A stretch of 64,000 nt of DNA from positions 1 through 64,000 of the forward strand of contig NZ_VNFK01000010.1 in NCBI RefSeq assembly GCF_007786235.1, written 5' to 3'. Positions 1-8,242 of the stretch are shown piece after piece (positions within the stretch are counted from its first letter, which is position 1; every line of letters starts with the position of its first letter). A program made the translations under genes and the position numbers. The notes under the pieces are model-generated. The model was not told the origin of the DNA and did no database searches. It saw only the letters and a program-made list of their open reading frames with translations. This stretch comes from Paenarthrobacter nitroguajacolicus (GTDB taxonomy: Bacteria; Actinomycetota; Actinomycetes; Actinomycetales; Micrococcaceae).

Positions 1-476
1 GGATCACGATCAGGCAGCTGGGCAGTCAACCCGCTGAGGATGTGTGAGGTCTCTTCTCCTGCAGCCACGTCCAACCTTCCTTTAGGCGCATGCATCGGCG
101 CCTCAGGTCTGGCAGGGTAACTGCCCGTCGTGAACGCGTCGTGTGCGACATCTCGGTTTCAACAGCCCGGTCGGATGCGCCGGGCAGGTCTTGTGAGCGC
201 ATGGCTGCCCAGTAGAATTCTGCGGGGCGATCGCCCTGCAGCCATAACGCTCATGGCCACTCTAGCTTTCGCGGCGCTGCGATGCGTAGCCGCGAGCCCC
301 GCAGGGCGTTGTATGTCACACCCAGCAGGGTTCCGTGACGGAAAGCACTCGATTGTCACGGCCCCGAAACGCCCTAGGTGGTGCGGAATGTGCCTCATGG
401 CAGGGACAATGGCTTGAAGCACACGCCCAAAGGGTGTTGGCTGTTAGTAATGGAAGTCACTTCAAAAGGAGGAAAC
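1..476. other. Upstream stretch with no recognised gene
   Basis: Both strands contain overlapping open frames here (for example 130-417 plus and 159-422 minus), but none shows a recognisable domain, a good ribosome binding site or a conserved start. The last part must carry the promoter and leader of the DUF3052 gene that starts at 477. I see no RNA gene and no clear repeat. It may include the end of a neighbouring gene cut off by the window edge. Confidence 0.4.
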
Positions 477-896
477 GTGAGCGAGGCCGACGCCGCCACA
501 TCGGTAAATGTGGCGGAACGAATGGGTTTCAAAGATGGGGATCTGATTCAGGAGCGCGGCTACGACGACGACGTCGACTTCGACTTGCGTGACGATATTG
601 AAGATGTCACGGGCTCCGAGCTGTTGGATGAAGACGATCATGACGTTGTAGATGCTGTCGTCTTCTGGTGGCGGGATGGCGATGGTGATCTTGTTGATGC
701 CCTCATGGATTCGCTCACCACGCTGAAGGAAGGCGGAGTTGTCTGGGTTCTGACCCCCAAATCAGGCCGCGACAACTATGTTTCTCCAGCCGACATCCAG
801 GATGCCGCGCCTACGTCCGGCCTGCACCTCACCACCTCGGCCGGCGTGTCGAAGGACTGGAGTGCCACGCGCCTGGTGCCCAAGAAGAACAAGTGA
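477..896 (+). CDS. DUF3052 family protein
   Basis: Small acidic protein of 139 residues, matching the actinobacterial DUF3052 family in length and in its core (MGFKDGDLIQERGYDDDVDF near the N-terminus, VWVLTPK near residue 100). The family has no proven biochemical role. I place the start at the GTG at 477 because a strong AAAGGAGG lies 5 nt upstream; the frame is open further upstream to 378, but that part is not family-like. Its stop overlaps the next start by 4 nt (GTGA), so it is probably co-translated with the peroxiredoxin gene. Confidence 0.85.
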   Translation: MSEADAATSVNVAERMGFKDGDLIQERGYDDDVDFDLRDDIEDVTGSELLDEDDHDVVDAVVFWWRDGDGDLVDALMDSLTTLKEGGVVWVLTPKSGRDNYVSPADIQDAAPTSGLHLTTSAGVSKDWSATRLVPKKNK

Positions 897-1396
897 CGGA
901 AGTCCGACAGGCGCCTGATTCGGTGTTCGTTCCTGGAATAGGGCAGCCTGCACCGGAATTCGAACTGCTGAACCAGTACGGTGAGCCCGTCCGTTTGTCG
1001 GACTACCGGGGCCGCAACGTAGTTGTGGTGTTTTTCCCCTTTGCTTTCTCCGGCATTTGCACCGGAGAACTGTGTGAGATTCGCGACAACATCGCCGCCT
1101 TCAAGGATTCGAACGCCACCGTGCTGGCGATATCTGTGGACAGTAAATTCGCCCAACGTGCCTACGCAGAGAAAGAACGCTTAAACTTCGACCTTCTGGC
1201 CGACTTCTGGCCGCATGGAGCGGTAGCGCAGGAGTACGGAGTTTTCGACGCCGCGAGTGGGATGGCACTGAGGGGTACATTCATCATCGACGTGTCGGGA
1301 ATCATCCGTTATGTCGTGGTCAATCCGCGCGGCCAGGCAAGGGACTTCGCCGAATATCGGCAAGCCCTCTTGGCGCTGGGCGAACACCAGCCGTGA
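893..1396 (+). CDS. ahpE: AhpE-type 1-Cys peroxiredoxin
   Basis: Thioredoxin-fold peroxiredoxin of 167 residues that reduces hydrogen peroxide and organic peroxides in the cytoplasm. The peroxidatic motif reads PFAFSGICT, with the catalytic cysteine at residue 56 and a second cysteine at 61; length and the C-terminal FIIDVSGIIRYVVVN strand fit the AhpE/BCP branch. The GTG start at 893 overlaps the DUF3052 stop by 4 nt, and its own stop overlaps the Sir2 start by 4 nt, so the three genes look like one coupled operon. The electron donor (mycoredoxin or thioredoxin in relatives) cannot be read from this sequence. Confidence 0.9.
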   Translation: MTEVRQAPDSVFVPGIGQPAPEFELLNQYGEPVRLSDYRGRNVVVVFFPFAFSGICTGELCEIRDNIAAFKDSNATVLAISVDSKFAQRAYAEKERLNFDLLADFWPHGAVAQEYGVFDAASGMALRGTFIIDVSGIIRYVVVNPRGQARDFAEYRQALLALGEHQP

Positions 1397-2349
1397 GCCG
1401 CACCAGACCCGGAGTGGGTATGACGGGTTTTGCCAGCATGCCGCCTGCTCGCGAGGTGCAGCTCGATTCCGACGAGCTGGCGGCCATGAGGCCGGCCCTG
1501 GAAATTTTGGGCGGCAGGCGCCTCGCTGTGCTGACGGGAGCCGGGCTGAGCACCGACTCCGGTATTCCTGATTATCGAGGACCCGGATCCGCGCCGCGCA
1601 ACCCCATGACCTTTCAGGAGTTCATCGGCAGTGAGGCCAACCGCCGCAGGTACTGGGCTCGGAACCATATTGGCTGGTCCCATCTCCGGCACGCCGATCC
1701 CAACGCCGGACATGCCGCCGTCGCGCTGTTGGAGCGTCGTGGCCTGATGACCGGGCTTATCACCCAGAACGTGGACCGGCTCCACGAAGACGCAGGAAGC
1801 ATCAATGTGGTGGACCTCCACGGACGCTTCGACCAAGTGATCTGCCTGGACAACGGGCATACCTTCAGCAGGCGGTTGATCGCAGCCATTCTTGAGGAAA
1901 TCAATCCCGGCTTCCTGGAGGCTGCGGTGGAATCGGGGGTGGTGGAGATGGCCCCTGATGCTGATGCAACGGTTGAGGATCCGGAACTCATCACCTCGTT
2001 TGTCATGGCTGTCTGTCCCGTCTGCGGAGGGACGCTCAAACCCGACTTTGTCTACTTCGGCGAGAACGTGCCCAAAGGGCGTGTAGCACGCGCCTATCGG
2101 ATGGTGGACGAGGCCGATGCCCTGCTCGTGGCGGGATCATCCTTGACGGTACAGAGCGGCTTGCGTTTCGTTCGTCACGCGGCAAAAGCCGGAAAGCCGG
2201 TAGTCATCATCAACAGGGGCACCACTCGTGGCGATGAATTTGCCGTGCTGAAACTGGAGCTCGGAGTGAGCGGAGCCTTGGACTTTCTGTCGCGCACTCT
2301 GCCGGATCTGCCAGAGGCTTCTGAACCGATTGGCGTTTCCGGCAATTGA
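1393..2349 (+). CDS. Sir2-family NAD-dependent protein deacylase
   Basis: Sirtuin of 318 residues. NAD-binding motifs are visible: GAGLSTDSGIPDYRG at 49-63, TQNVDRLHEDAG at 124-135, the catalytic His143 in DLHGRF and GSSL at 248-251. The second zinc pair is CPVC (208 and 211), but the first pair reads CLDNGH, so the usual second cysteine is Asn154. GTG 1393 overlaps the peroxiredoxin stop by 4 nt; an ATG at 1420 is an alternative start. Expected to remove acyl groups from lysines of cytoplasmic proteins using NAD. The long insert between the zinc pairs (about 152-207) is typical of actinobacterial members. Confidence 0.88.
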   Translation: MSRTRPGVGMTGFASMPPAREVQLDSDELAAMRPALEILGGRRLAVLTGAGLSTDSGIPDYRGPGSAPRNPMTFQEFIGSEANRRRYWARNHIGWSHLRHADPNAGHAAVALLERRGLMTGLITQNVDRLHEDAGSINVVDLHGRFDQVICLDNGHTFSRRLIAAILEEINPGFLEAAVESGVVEMAPDADATVEDPELITSFVMAVCPVCGGTLKPDFVYFGENVPKGRVARAYRMVDEADALLVAGSSLTVQSGLRFVRHAAKAGKPVVIINRGTTRGDEFAVLKLELGVSGALDFLSRTLPDLPEASEPIGVSGN

Positions 2350-2426
2350 TCATGTAGAGTCATTGTTCGTTGGTTGAAGCGCTGAAGCAGTGAATAAGCA
2401 CTGGGGAAGCGTCAAAACCATTGTTT

Positions 2427-2502
2427 GGGTCTTTAGCTCAGCTGGTAGAGCGCCACGTTTACACCGTGGATGTCATCGGTTCGATCCCGGTAGGACCCAC
2501 CA
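2427..2502 (+). tRNA. tRNA-Val (anticodon UAC)
   Basis: Complete cloverleaf of 73 nt plus an encoded CCA. The acceptor GGGTCTT pairs with AGGACCC (one G-T wobble), the D-arm contains AGCTCAGCTGGTAGAGC, the anticodon stem CCACG/CGTGG encloses TTTACAC with anticodon TAC, and the T-arm is TCGGTTCGATCCCGG-like. It sits alone between the Sir2 gene and a small DUF6504 gene and is followed at once by a strong terminator. Confidence 0.97.
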
Positions 2503-2504
2503 TA

Positions 2505-2553
2505 GAAAAACCCCGTCGATTCAAGCCAAACGGCTTGGAGGGCGGGGTTTTTT
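2505..2553 (+). terminator. Intrinsic terminator of tRNA-Val
   Basis: The arms AAAAACCCCG and CGGGGTTTTTT pair directly after the tRNA, with an inner AAGCC/GGCTT hairpin. A run of six T closes the structure, as expected for a factor-independent terminator. The A-rich 5' arm makes it potentially bidirectional. Confidence 0.85.
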
Positions 2554-2604
2554 GCTGCCTGTGAACTGTTTCCGGAACCGCCTTAAATGTCGGAGCTGGC
2601 CCCT

Positions 2605-2907
2605 ATGGTTTCGTCCATGGAACACGTGTACATCCGCACAACTGCCCAAGGAATCCCGGCCACCGTAGTGAGGGGGAGCCGGGAATGGCAGATTGCAGTG
2701 GAGCCAGTCCGCTGGTTTGAGCGCGTCTCATGGTGGGAAGCGTCCACGCGTATGCCGCGGGGGCAGGGTCGAGTGGACGTAGAGGTCTGGCAGGTCCAGG
2801 TTCGTTTGGGTGGCAATGTGAGGTCAGCCCTCGTCACTTGGCAACTGGTGCGGGACGGTTCTGGAGGGGGCTGGAGCCTGAGGGGCGAAGAAGCCGCTGT
2901 GGCGTAG
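2605..2907 (+). CDS. DUF6504 family small protein
   Basis: About 100 residues with the aromatic-rich pattern of the actinobacterial DUF6504 family (WQIAVEPVRWFERVSWWE around 30-47, VTWQLVRD near the C-terminus). No activity is established; relatives often lie near DNA-damage polymerase genes, which are not visible here. I prefer the ATG at 2605 because GGAG lies 9 nt upstream; the frame also has an ATG at 2587, which lacks a ribosome binding site and would add six residues. Confidence 0.6.
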   Translation: MVSSMEHVYIRTTAQGIPATVVRGSREWQIAVEPVRWFERVSWWEASTRMPRGQGRVDVEVWQVQVRLGGNVRSALVTWQLVRDGSGGGWSLRGEEAAVA

Positions 2908-2928
2908 CTATCCGCGCAGGAAATGGAT

Positions 2929-2973
2929 GAGCTCTCCACCACGACTATTGGGGGATGCCGCGGTGGAGAGCTC
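2929..2973. terminator. Perfect 12-bp inverted repeat after the DUF6504 gene
   Basis: GAGCTCTCCACC at 2929-2940 is the exact reverse complement of GGTGGAGAGCTC at 2962-2973, with a 21-nt loop, starting 22 nt after the stop codon. There is no T tract, so it is probably an RNA-stabilising or U-less terminator hairpin; a protein-binding palindrome is the alternative. Confidence 0.6.
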
Positions 2974-3118
2974 GAAAATGAATATACAGCGAACTCTTGG
3001 GTTTGGAAAGCGGAGCAGTCTGGCGTTGCCCACACAACGGGGTGCCGCCCCATAACACCCTCCAGTTGCCCCCTTAAGTACCGACCAGGCCCATCCCAGT
3101 GCCACTATGATGGGTAGT

Positions 3119-3134
3119 GTTCAGCAGATTGAAC
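3119..3134. promoter_or_regulatory. Candidate IclR operator, copy 1
   Basis: Perfect palindromic pattern GTTCA-N6-TGAAC, 29 bp before the IclR start codon. The same pattern recurs at 4010-4025 (before the transporter) and 7206-7221 (at the dehydrogenase start), suggesting the IclR protein controls itself and its neighbours. This is an inference from repetition and position only. Confidence 0.5.
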
Positions 3135-3162
3135 GAACAGATTGCTCTGACGAAGGAGAATC

Positions 3163-3957
3163 ATGGCCGATTCCCGCACTACCCGCTCCGAAGGGCTGGG
3201 CGCGTCGTCGCCGGCACCTGCTGTCACCCGCGCTGCCGCTGTGCTCGAAGCCCTCGCAGGATCGCCTTCCGGGCGTCTGACACTGAGCGATCTGTCGCGC
3301 GAACTCGGGATTCCAAAATCCTCCACGTCCAACTTGCTCCTCGCGCTGGAAGAGGCACGCCTGATCACCAGGCAGGGCGCCGACTTTGCGCTGGGGCGAA
3401 AGCTCGTTGAACTGGGGGCCGCCTACCTTAGTCGCCTCGATGAGGTGCAGGAGTTCTATAAATACTGTGAGCAGGCGCCCACTCTTTCGGGTGAAACCGT
3501 GCGGATCGCGATGCTCGACGGCGATCATGTCATTTACCTCGCCCGCTATGAGGGTCACCCTGCGGTCAGGCTGACATCCAATATCGGTGACAAAATGCCC
3601 GTCTCGCTCTGCAGCGTCGGAAAGGCCCTCTTGGCGCAGTTGCACGATCACGACATTGATGGAATGTTCCCGGACGGCATGGAACTGCCCGTCATGACCG
3701 CGAACTCCTTGCGAACAGCCGAGGCGCTCAAGGAGCAGATCAAGACCATCCGCAAGCAGGGGTTCGCCTTCGAGGACGAAGAGTCCACGGTGGGTGTTGT
3801 ATGCCTTGCCGTGCCGGTGCCCACCCACGGGGCCCACGGCCCCAGCCTGGGCCTGTCCGTAACAGCCCTGAAGGCTACGTATTCGGAGGAGCAGGGCGCC
3901 CTCATGGTCAAGGAGCTCAAGGAGCTTGCCCGCTCTTTGGGTAATCCAATGGGCTGA
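3163..3957 (+). CDS. IclR-family transcriptional regulator
   Basis: Cytoplasmic DNA-binding regulator of 264 residues with an N-terminal winged helix (roughly 20-85, recognition helix around GIPKSSTSNLLLALEEA) and a C-terminal IclR effector domain (about 95-260; SLCSVGKALLAQL and VVCLAVPV are hallmark segments). Such proteins sense small metabolites such as sugar acids or aromatics. AAGGAG lies before the ATG. It is followed by a transporter and flanks a sugar-acid dehydrogenase cluster, so that cluster is its likely target. The ligand is not predictable from the sequence. Confidence 0.9.
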   Translation: MADSRTTRSEGLGASSPAPAVTRAAAVLEALAGSPSGRLTLSDLSRELGIPKSSTSNLLLALEEARLITRQGADFALGRKLVELGAAYLSRLDEVQEFYKYCEQAPTLSGETVRIAMLDGDHVIYLARYEGHPAVRLTSNIGDKMPVSLCSVGKALLAQLHDHDIDGMFPDGMELPVMTANSLRTAEALKEQIKTIRKQGFAFEDEESTVGVVCLAVPVPTHGAHGPSLGLSVTALKATYSEEQGALMVKELKELARSLGNPMG

Positions 3958-4009
3958 CCAAATAAATCTGATTACAACCTTGGCAGTGAGTTCAACAAGC
4001 TGTACTCTG

Positions 4010-4025
4010 TTCATCATAGTGATCT
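4010..4025. promoter_or_regulatory. Candidate IclR operator, copy 2
   Basis: GTTCA-N6-TGATC, one mismatch from the palindrome seen at 3119-3134, about 67 bp before the transporter start. Its left half and spacer (GTTCATCATA) are identical to the copy at 7206. Confidence 0.45.
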
Positions 4026-4091
4026 TGGCGGTGATGCCATCGCTATCTCGCTGGGCCAACGGGGGCCCGGGGTGATTTTGAGGGAGTGCTT

Positions 4092-5444
4092 GTGATAACT
4101 CGTACTAATGCAAAGCTCGCGGCTGAGGCCGACGACGCTGTAGTTGAGCCGGAACAGCTTCGGCGGGCAACGTTGGCCAGTTCGGTTGGTTCAGCCCTGG
4201 AGTACTACGACTTCTACATTTATGGGCTTGCTTCGGCACTGATCTTCGGACCACTGTTCTTCTCGCCCTTGGGCCCGGATGGGGCGCTGATTGCGTCCTT
4301 CGCAACCTACGGCGTCGGCTTCGCTGCCCGGCCGTTTGGTGGGTTGTTCTTTGGCTACATCGGCGACCGGTTCGGCCGGAAGATGGTCCTGATCCTCACC
4401 ATCGCCTTGATGGGAACGGCAAGTTTCGCCATCGGCCTGCTGCCCACCTTTGAACAGGCCGGAATGCTGGGAGCCGTGCTGCTGGTGGCTTTGCGCATCG
4501 TCCAGGGTCTTGGCGCAGGTGCTGAGCAGGCAGGCGCCACCACCTTGATCTCAGAGGTGGCTCCGCGCCGTCGTCGTGGTTTCTTCGCATCCTTGCCGTT
4601 CGTCGGCATCCAGTTGGGCACGCTTCTGGGCGCGGGTACTTTCGCGCTGATCGCCATGGCGGACAAGTCCGTCCTGCAGGGCTGGCTGTGGAGGGTGCCC
4701 TTCCTGGCCAGCTTCATCCTGATTGCCGTCGCCATCTTCATCCGGCTGAAGCTCAAGGAAACGCCTGCGTTCCAAGAGTTGGAAAAGCACAAAAATGTGG
4801 TCAAGAACCCCATCGGTGAGCTGTGGAGGCATTCCAAGAAGAACGTCCTGATCGGCATCGGCCTCCGAATGGGTGAGAACGGCAACTCCTCGATCTACTC
4901 CGCGCTGCTGGTGTCGTTCATGAGCATGCCGGCAGGCGTCTTTGCTGGAAACAACTCCATTGGCCCGGTTGGGCTGCTGATTGCCGCTGGCTTCGCTGCC
5001 GTCATGGTGGTCACGTTCGGCGCTCTGTCCGACAAGTACGGTCGCGTTCCGGTGTACCGCTACGGTGCCCTGTTCCAGGCCATTATCGCCGTCCCCGCGT
5101 TCTACTTGGTCACCTTGGGCAACGTCACCCTGGTATGGGTAGTGATGGCCGTGGGTATCGCCATCGGTGTCCAGTCGATGCTTGGGCCTCAGTGCCCGCT
5201 CCTGCCAGAGCTGTTCGGCTCGCAGTACCGCTTTACGGGTGTCGCCATGAGTCGGGAGATCTCCGCAGTCCTGGCTGGCGGCCTCGCGCCCCTGCTCGGC
5301 GCGCTCATGCTCGCTGCAACCAACCACTCGTGGCTGGTCCTGGCCATCTACTCCCTGGTCCTGGCCCTGATCTCCTTCGTGACCACGTTCTTCACCCCGG
5401 AGACAGCCGGCCGCGACCTCGTCAGCACGGAAGACGCAAAGTAG
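4092..5444 (+). CDS. MHS-family MFS transporter (metabolite:H+ symporter)
   Basis: Integral membrane protein of 450 residues with about 12 hydrophobic segments. SALEYYDFYIYG near the N-terminus, the loop 2-3 motif GYIGDRFGRK and the second-half GALSDKYGR are typical of the metabolite:proton symporter branch (ShiA, KgtP and ProP relatives) that imports organic acids. AGGGAG precedes the GTG at 4092 by 5 nt; a GTG at 4086 is in frame but would overlap that site. It lies between the IclR gene and the sugar-acid dehydrogenases, so a hexonate or related acid is a plausible substrate. Substrate identity is inference. Confidence 0.88.
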   Translation: MITRTNAKLAAEADDAVVEPEQLRRATLASSVGSALEYYDFYIYGLASALIFGPLFFSPLGPDGALIASFATYGVGFAARPFGGLFFGYIGDRFGRKMVLILTIALMGTASFAIGLLPTFEQAGMLGAVLLVALRIVQGLGAGAEQAGATTLISEVAPRRRRGFFASLPFVGIQLGTLLGAGTFALIAMADKSVLQGWLWRVPFLASFILIAVAIFIRLKLKETPAFQELEKHKNVVKNPIGELWRHSKKNVLIGIGLRMGENGNSSIYSALLVSFMSMPAGVFAGNNSIGPVGLLIAAGFAAVMVVTFGALSDKYGRVPVYRYGALFQAIIAVPAFYLVTLGNVTLVWVVMAVGIAIGVQSMLGPQCPLLPELFGSQYRFTGVAMSREISAVLAGGLAPLLGALMLAATNHSWLVLAIYSLVLALISFVTTFFTPETAGRDLVSTEDAK

Positions 5445-5463
5445 CCTTCGGGGTCCTTCCCAG

Positions 5464-5509
5464 CAAAGCAGCGCGGCAGCCTCCCGGCGGAGGGTGCCGC
5501 GCTGCTTTG
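5464..5509. terminator. Strong hairpin between transporter and convergent gene
   Basis: CAAAGCAGCGCGGCA (5464-5478) and TGCCGCGCTGCTTTG (5495-5509) form a perfect 15-bp stem with a 16-nt loop. It lies between the transporter stop and the stop of the convergent gene at 5535, and so probably ends both transcripts. Confidence 0.8.
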
Positions 5510-5534
5510 TGAGGTGTGGCCATGTGCGGACGGA

Positions 5535-6023
5535 CTATTCCTGGCCGGCCCGCGGCGGCTTGAAGACGTTTCCTGAAAGCGGCGAGGCAGCGAACCAACC
5601 TGTGCCTTCTTCAGGTGGGTGGGCTGCAAGGGCGCGGGAGATCCTGTCTTGTTCTGCGCGCGCCGCGGCTACGAGGGCATCGAACGCAGCAACGGCCCGT
5701 GAGTTGGGGGATTTCGTACCGCGGAACCGACGTGCCACTGCGTTTTCCTCATATGGAGTGAACTGGACTTCGTAGCCGTCGCCGAGTTCATCGGCCAAGC
5801 GTTGAGCCAAGCGGTTGCCTTCAGCTGCGTAGAAGGAGGGCAGGTCCGGCGCTTTCCAAGCGAAATCGCGCGTCAACGAGTCGTAGTAGAACTGCTCCCA
5901 GTCTTTGAGCTCCTGTTCCAAGGATGGTGTGAGCCCGGCGAGCTCGTAGTCGACAGGCCGGTCGAGCCACAACACTGTGTCTGCATAGTCCGGAAAGATG
6001 CGCACAATCGCAGGCTTTTCCAT
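5535..6023 (-). CDS. Hypothetical protein (162 aa)
   Basis: Soluble protein of 162 residues without signal peptide or membrane segment. I do not recognise a family. It is rich in aromatic and acidic residues in the first half (DYADTVLWLDRPVDYEL, DWEQFYYDSLTRDF) and has an alanine-rich helical second half. It is transcribed towards the transporter and follows the 2-hydroxyacid dehydrogenase gene on the same strand, separated by a hairpin, so it may be an independent unit. Confidence 0.65.
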   Translation of the reverse strand: MEKPAIVRIFPDYADTVLWLDRPVDYELAGLTPSLEQELKDWEQFYYDSLTRDFAWKAPDLPSFYAAEGNRLAQRLADELGDGYEVQFTPYEENAVARRFRGTKSPNSRAVAAFDALVAAARAEQDRISRALAAHPPEEGTGWFAASPLSGNVFKPPRAGQE

Positions 6024-6090
6024 AGGGGGATGGTACTGCGCGGGACGGGAACCTGCGACGACAATGGCGCTTGGGATGCCTTAACCACAA

Positions 6091-6125
6091 CACGCCCAGA
6101 AGCCGTGATCCGGCTGCCGGGCGTG
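6091..6125 (-). terminator. Hairpin after the 2-hydroxyacid dehydrogenase gene
   Basis: CACGCCC/GGGCGTG with an inner AGCCG/CGGCT pair forms an interrupted stem just downstream of the gene ending at 6147. No clear U tract; called from position and stem. Confidence 0.5.
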
Positions 6126-6146
6126 CGAAGTGGGAGGTCTGCCGGT

Positions 6147-7214
6147 TTAGTAGAAGTGAACCGGATCCACCAAGTGGGGGAGTTCGCCGCCGTCCAGGAA
6201 GGTGCGCAGGTTGCTGCAGAAGCGTTCGGTAATCAGGCGGTTCTCGGCTGTGCTGAGGGCCGAGGTATGAGGTGACACCAGGACCTTGGGGTGATTCCAC
6301 AACGGGCTGTCCTGGGGCAATGGCTCAACGGCAAAGACGTCAAGGCATGCGAAGGAGACTTGCCCGTTGTCGAGAGCCTCAAGCAGGGCCTCCTCATCCA
6401 CCACGGTGCCGCGGCCCACATTGACGAACACGGTTCCCGGTTTCATTGCCGAGAAGACGGCAGCGTTGAACAGCTTCTCGGTGTAGGGCGTTCCGGGAAG
6501 TGTGTTGACCACGGCGTCGGCGTTTGCCAAAAGACCGGCCAGGCCGTCGTTGTCCGTCACTTCGTCGATGCCTTCGATGGCCTCGACATTGCGCTTGGTG
6601 CCGCTGACTTTCATCCCCAAAGCTCGGGCGATCCTTGCGGTTTCCAGACCGATTTCACCCAGGCCGGTGATGACCAGCGTGGAGCCATTGACCAGCTTGG
6701 TGGGCGTCCGCAGTTCCGGCCAGAACTTGGCAGCCTGATCCTGTGCCATCTCCGCGCTGCGCTTGAAGCCGTTGAGGATGCCGAAGGCGGAGAACTCTGC
6801 CAAAGGCGGGGCATGAACTCCGGCAGATGTTGTGACGCGGAACTTCTGAAGGGTCTCAGTGTCCAATCCGGAAGCCTTGACTGCTCCTCCTGCGCCGGCT
6901 GCCATGGCGTGGATCCACTGCAGGTGCGGGTTGCTGCCGGCAATCCGGGCGAGTCCGGCAGGGCTTTCGTTGGGAAAGCCGTACAGTACCTGCGCGCGGT
7001 TCAGCATGGCCCAGTAGCGTTCCTCCTGTTCGGGCGTCCGTTTGAAATGGGGGTCGCCGGCGTGATCGGCGGGGAAGCGCTCGGGGGGCAGCAGTTCGGG
7101 ATCGTAGAGAACTGTTACGGAGGGATCTACTGCGCGAATCAGCTCTACGTGCTCTGCTTCGAGCGGTACAGCGATGGCGATGGTAAGTTCATCAGTCGTC
7201 ATAGTGTTCATCAT
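6147..7214 (-). CDS. D-isomer-specific 2-hydroxyacid dehydrogenase
   Basis: NAD(P)-dependent dehydrogenase of 355 residues of the D-2-hydroxyacid family. The Rossmann motif is GLGEIGLETARIARALG, followed by NVGRGTVVDEEALLEAL around the active-site region and SPHTSAL, whose histidine is the expected catalytic acid. Reactions in this family include reduction of 2-keto acids such as 2-ketogluconate or glyoxylate. The N-terminus MMNTM offers several starts; 7214 is the longest and none has a clear ribosome binding site. A candidate operator overlaps the start. The gene is divergent from the beta-hydroxyacid dehydrogenase gene. Confidence 0.85.
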   Translation of the reverse strand: MMNTMTTDELTIAIAVPLEAEHVELIRAVDPSVTVLYDPELLPPERFPADHAGDPHFKRTPEQEERYWAMLNRAQVLYGFPNESPAGLARIAGSNPHLQWIHAMAAGAGGAVKASGLDTETLQKFRVTTSAGVHAPPLAEFSAFGILNGFKRSAEMAQDQAAKFWPELRTPTKLVNGSTLVITGLGEIGLETARIARALGMKVSGTKRNVEAIEGIDEVTDNDGLAGLLANADAVVNTLPGTPYTEKLFNAAVFSAMKPGTVFVNVGRGTVVDEEALLEALDNGQVSFACLDVFAVEPLPQDSPLWNHPKVLVSPHTSALSTAENRLITERFCSNLRTFLDGGELPHLVDPVHFY

Positions 7215-7221
7215 ACTGAAT
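7206..7221. promoter_or_regulatory. Candidate IclR operator, copy 3
   Basis: GTTCA-N6-TGAAT at the start codon of the leftward dehydrogenase gene and 75 bp before the rightward gene at 7296. It could control both divergent units. Shares GTTCATCATA with the copy at 4010. Confidence 0.45.
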
Positions 7222-7295
7222 GGCGGCTAGGATATTGAACAGATTTCGAGGAATTACGTCGCCGCCTATGAACACAAAGAAGTGAGGAATCCACC

Positions 7296-8207
7296 ATGAC
7301 CAGCAAACGAGTCGGTTTCGTCGGCTTGGGCCTCATGGGAGCGCCCATGGCTGCCAACATCGCCAAGGCAGGGTGGGGAGTCACCGCCTGGAACCGCTCC
7401 GATGCCGCTTTCGACGGCTTGGCAGGCGTCAGTCGCGCAGCTGCGGTCGCCGACCTCCGCGATGAAGATGCCATCATCTTCATGCTCCCGGACCTGCCAT
7501 TCATCGAAGAAGCCTCCGCCGCCCTGCTCGAATCCTGGCGGAGCGTGCCACCTACGTCAGGTACCGCCGTCGTCATCATGAGCAGCGTCTCCCCAACCGC
7601 GGTCCAGCGGTTTGGCGAAACAGTCCGGCAAGCAAGCAGCGGCAATGCCGTGGTGGTGGACGCCCCGGTCAGCGGCGGTACCACCGGCGCTCAGAACGGA
7701 ACGCTGGCCATTATGGTCGGCACCACCGAATCGCGCTTTGAAGCGCTTAGGCCGCTCTTCGAGACCATGGGGACCACCGTCCGGCGTATGGGGCCCCTTG
7801 GGGCGGGCTCACTGGCCAAGGCCTGCAACCAATTGATCGTAGGAACCACGACGGCGGCACTTGCCGAAGCGGCCGAACTCGCCGAACGCTCCGGAATGGA
7901 CGTGGAAGCCCTTTTTGAGGTCCTCTCAGGCGGGCTGGCCGGAAGCCGGGTGCTGGACAATGTCGGCCCACGCCTGGCCGCCAAGGACTATGCCCCCACA
8001 GGGCCGGCCAAGTTCATGCACAAGGATCTCGGCTTCGTCCTCGACAGCGCTGAAGCGGTGGGCTCAGCTGCGCCTCTCGCTACGGCCGCGATGGAGCTCT
8101 ACGCCGAACTCAAGCGCCAAGGACTCGGTGACCAGGACCTCGCCGTCGTCCGACAAACCATCGCCAACCTGAGCCTGACACCAGCCGCGACGTCGAACAG
8201 CAACTGA
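7296..8207 (+). CDS. NAD(P)-dependent beta-hydroxyacid dehydrogenase
   Basis: Protein of 303 residues of the 3-hydroxyisobutyrate / tartronate-semialdehyde reductase family. VGFVGLGLMGAPMA at the N-terminus binds the dinucleotide, DAPVSGGTTGAQNGTL is the substrate motif, and the catalytic lysine lies in GAGSLAKACNQLIVG. AGGAATCC precedes the ATG. First gene of a rightward run with the IdnO- and IdnD-like genes. The exact substrate is uncertain; a sugar-acid derived semialdehyde fits the context. Confidence 0.85.
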   Translation: MTSKRVGFVGLGLMGAPMAANIAKAGWGVTAWNRSDAAFDGLAGVSRAAAVADLRDEDAIIFMLPDLPFIEEASAALLESWRSVPPTSGTAVVIMSSVSPTAVQRFGETVRQASSGNAVVVDAPVSGGTTGAQNGTLAIMVGTTESRFEALRPLFETMGTTVRRMGPLGAGSLAKACNQLIVGTTTAALAEAAELAERSGMDVEALFEVLSGGLAGSRVLDNVGPRLAAKDYAPTGPAKFMHKDLGFVLDSAEAVGSAAPLATAAMELYAELKRQGLGDQDLAVVRQTIANLSLTPAATSNSN

Positions 8208-8242
8208 GCCGGCGCAACCGAAGAAGGAATGAAAAACAAACT

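Noticed and set aside
1-476. Frames at 130-417 (+) and 159-422 (-)
   Set aside because: Mutually antisense, no domain, no ribosome site.
6291-7238. Plus-strand frame of 315 codons
   Set aside because: Antisense to the 2-hydroxyacid dehydrogenase, which has clear motifs.
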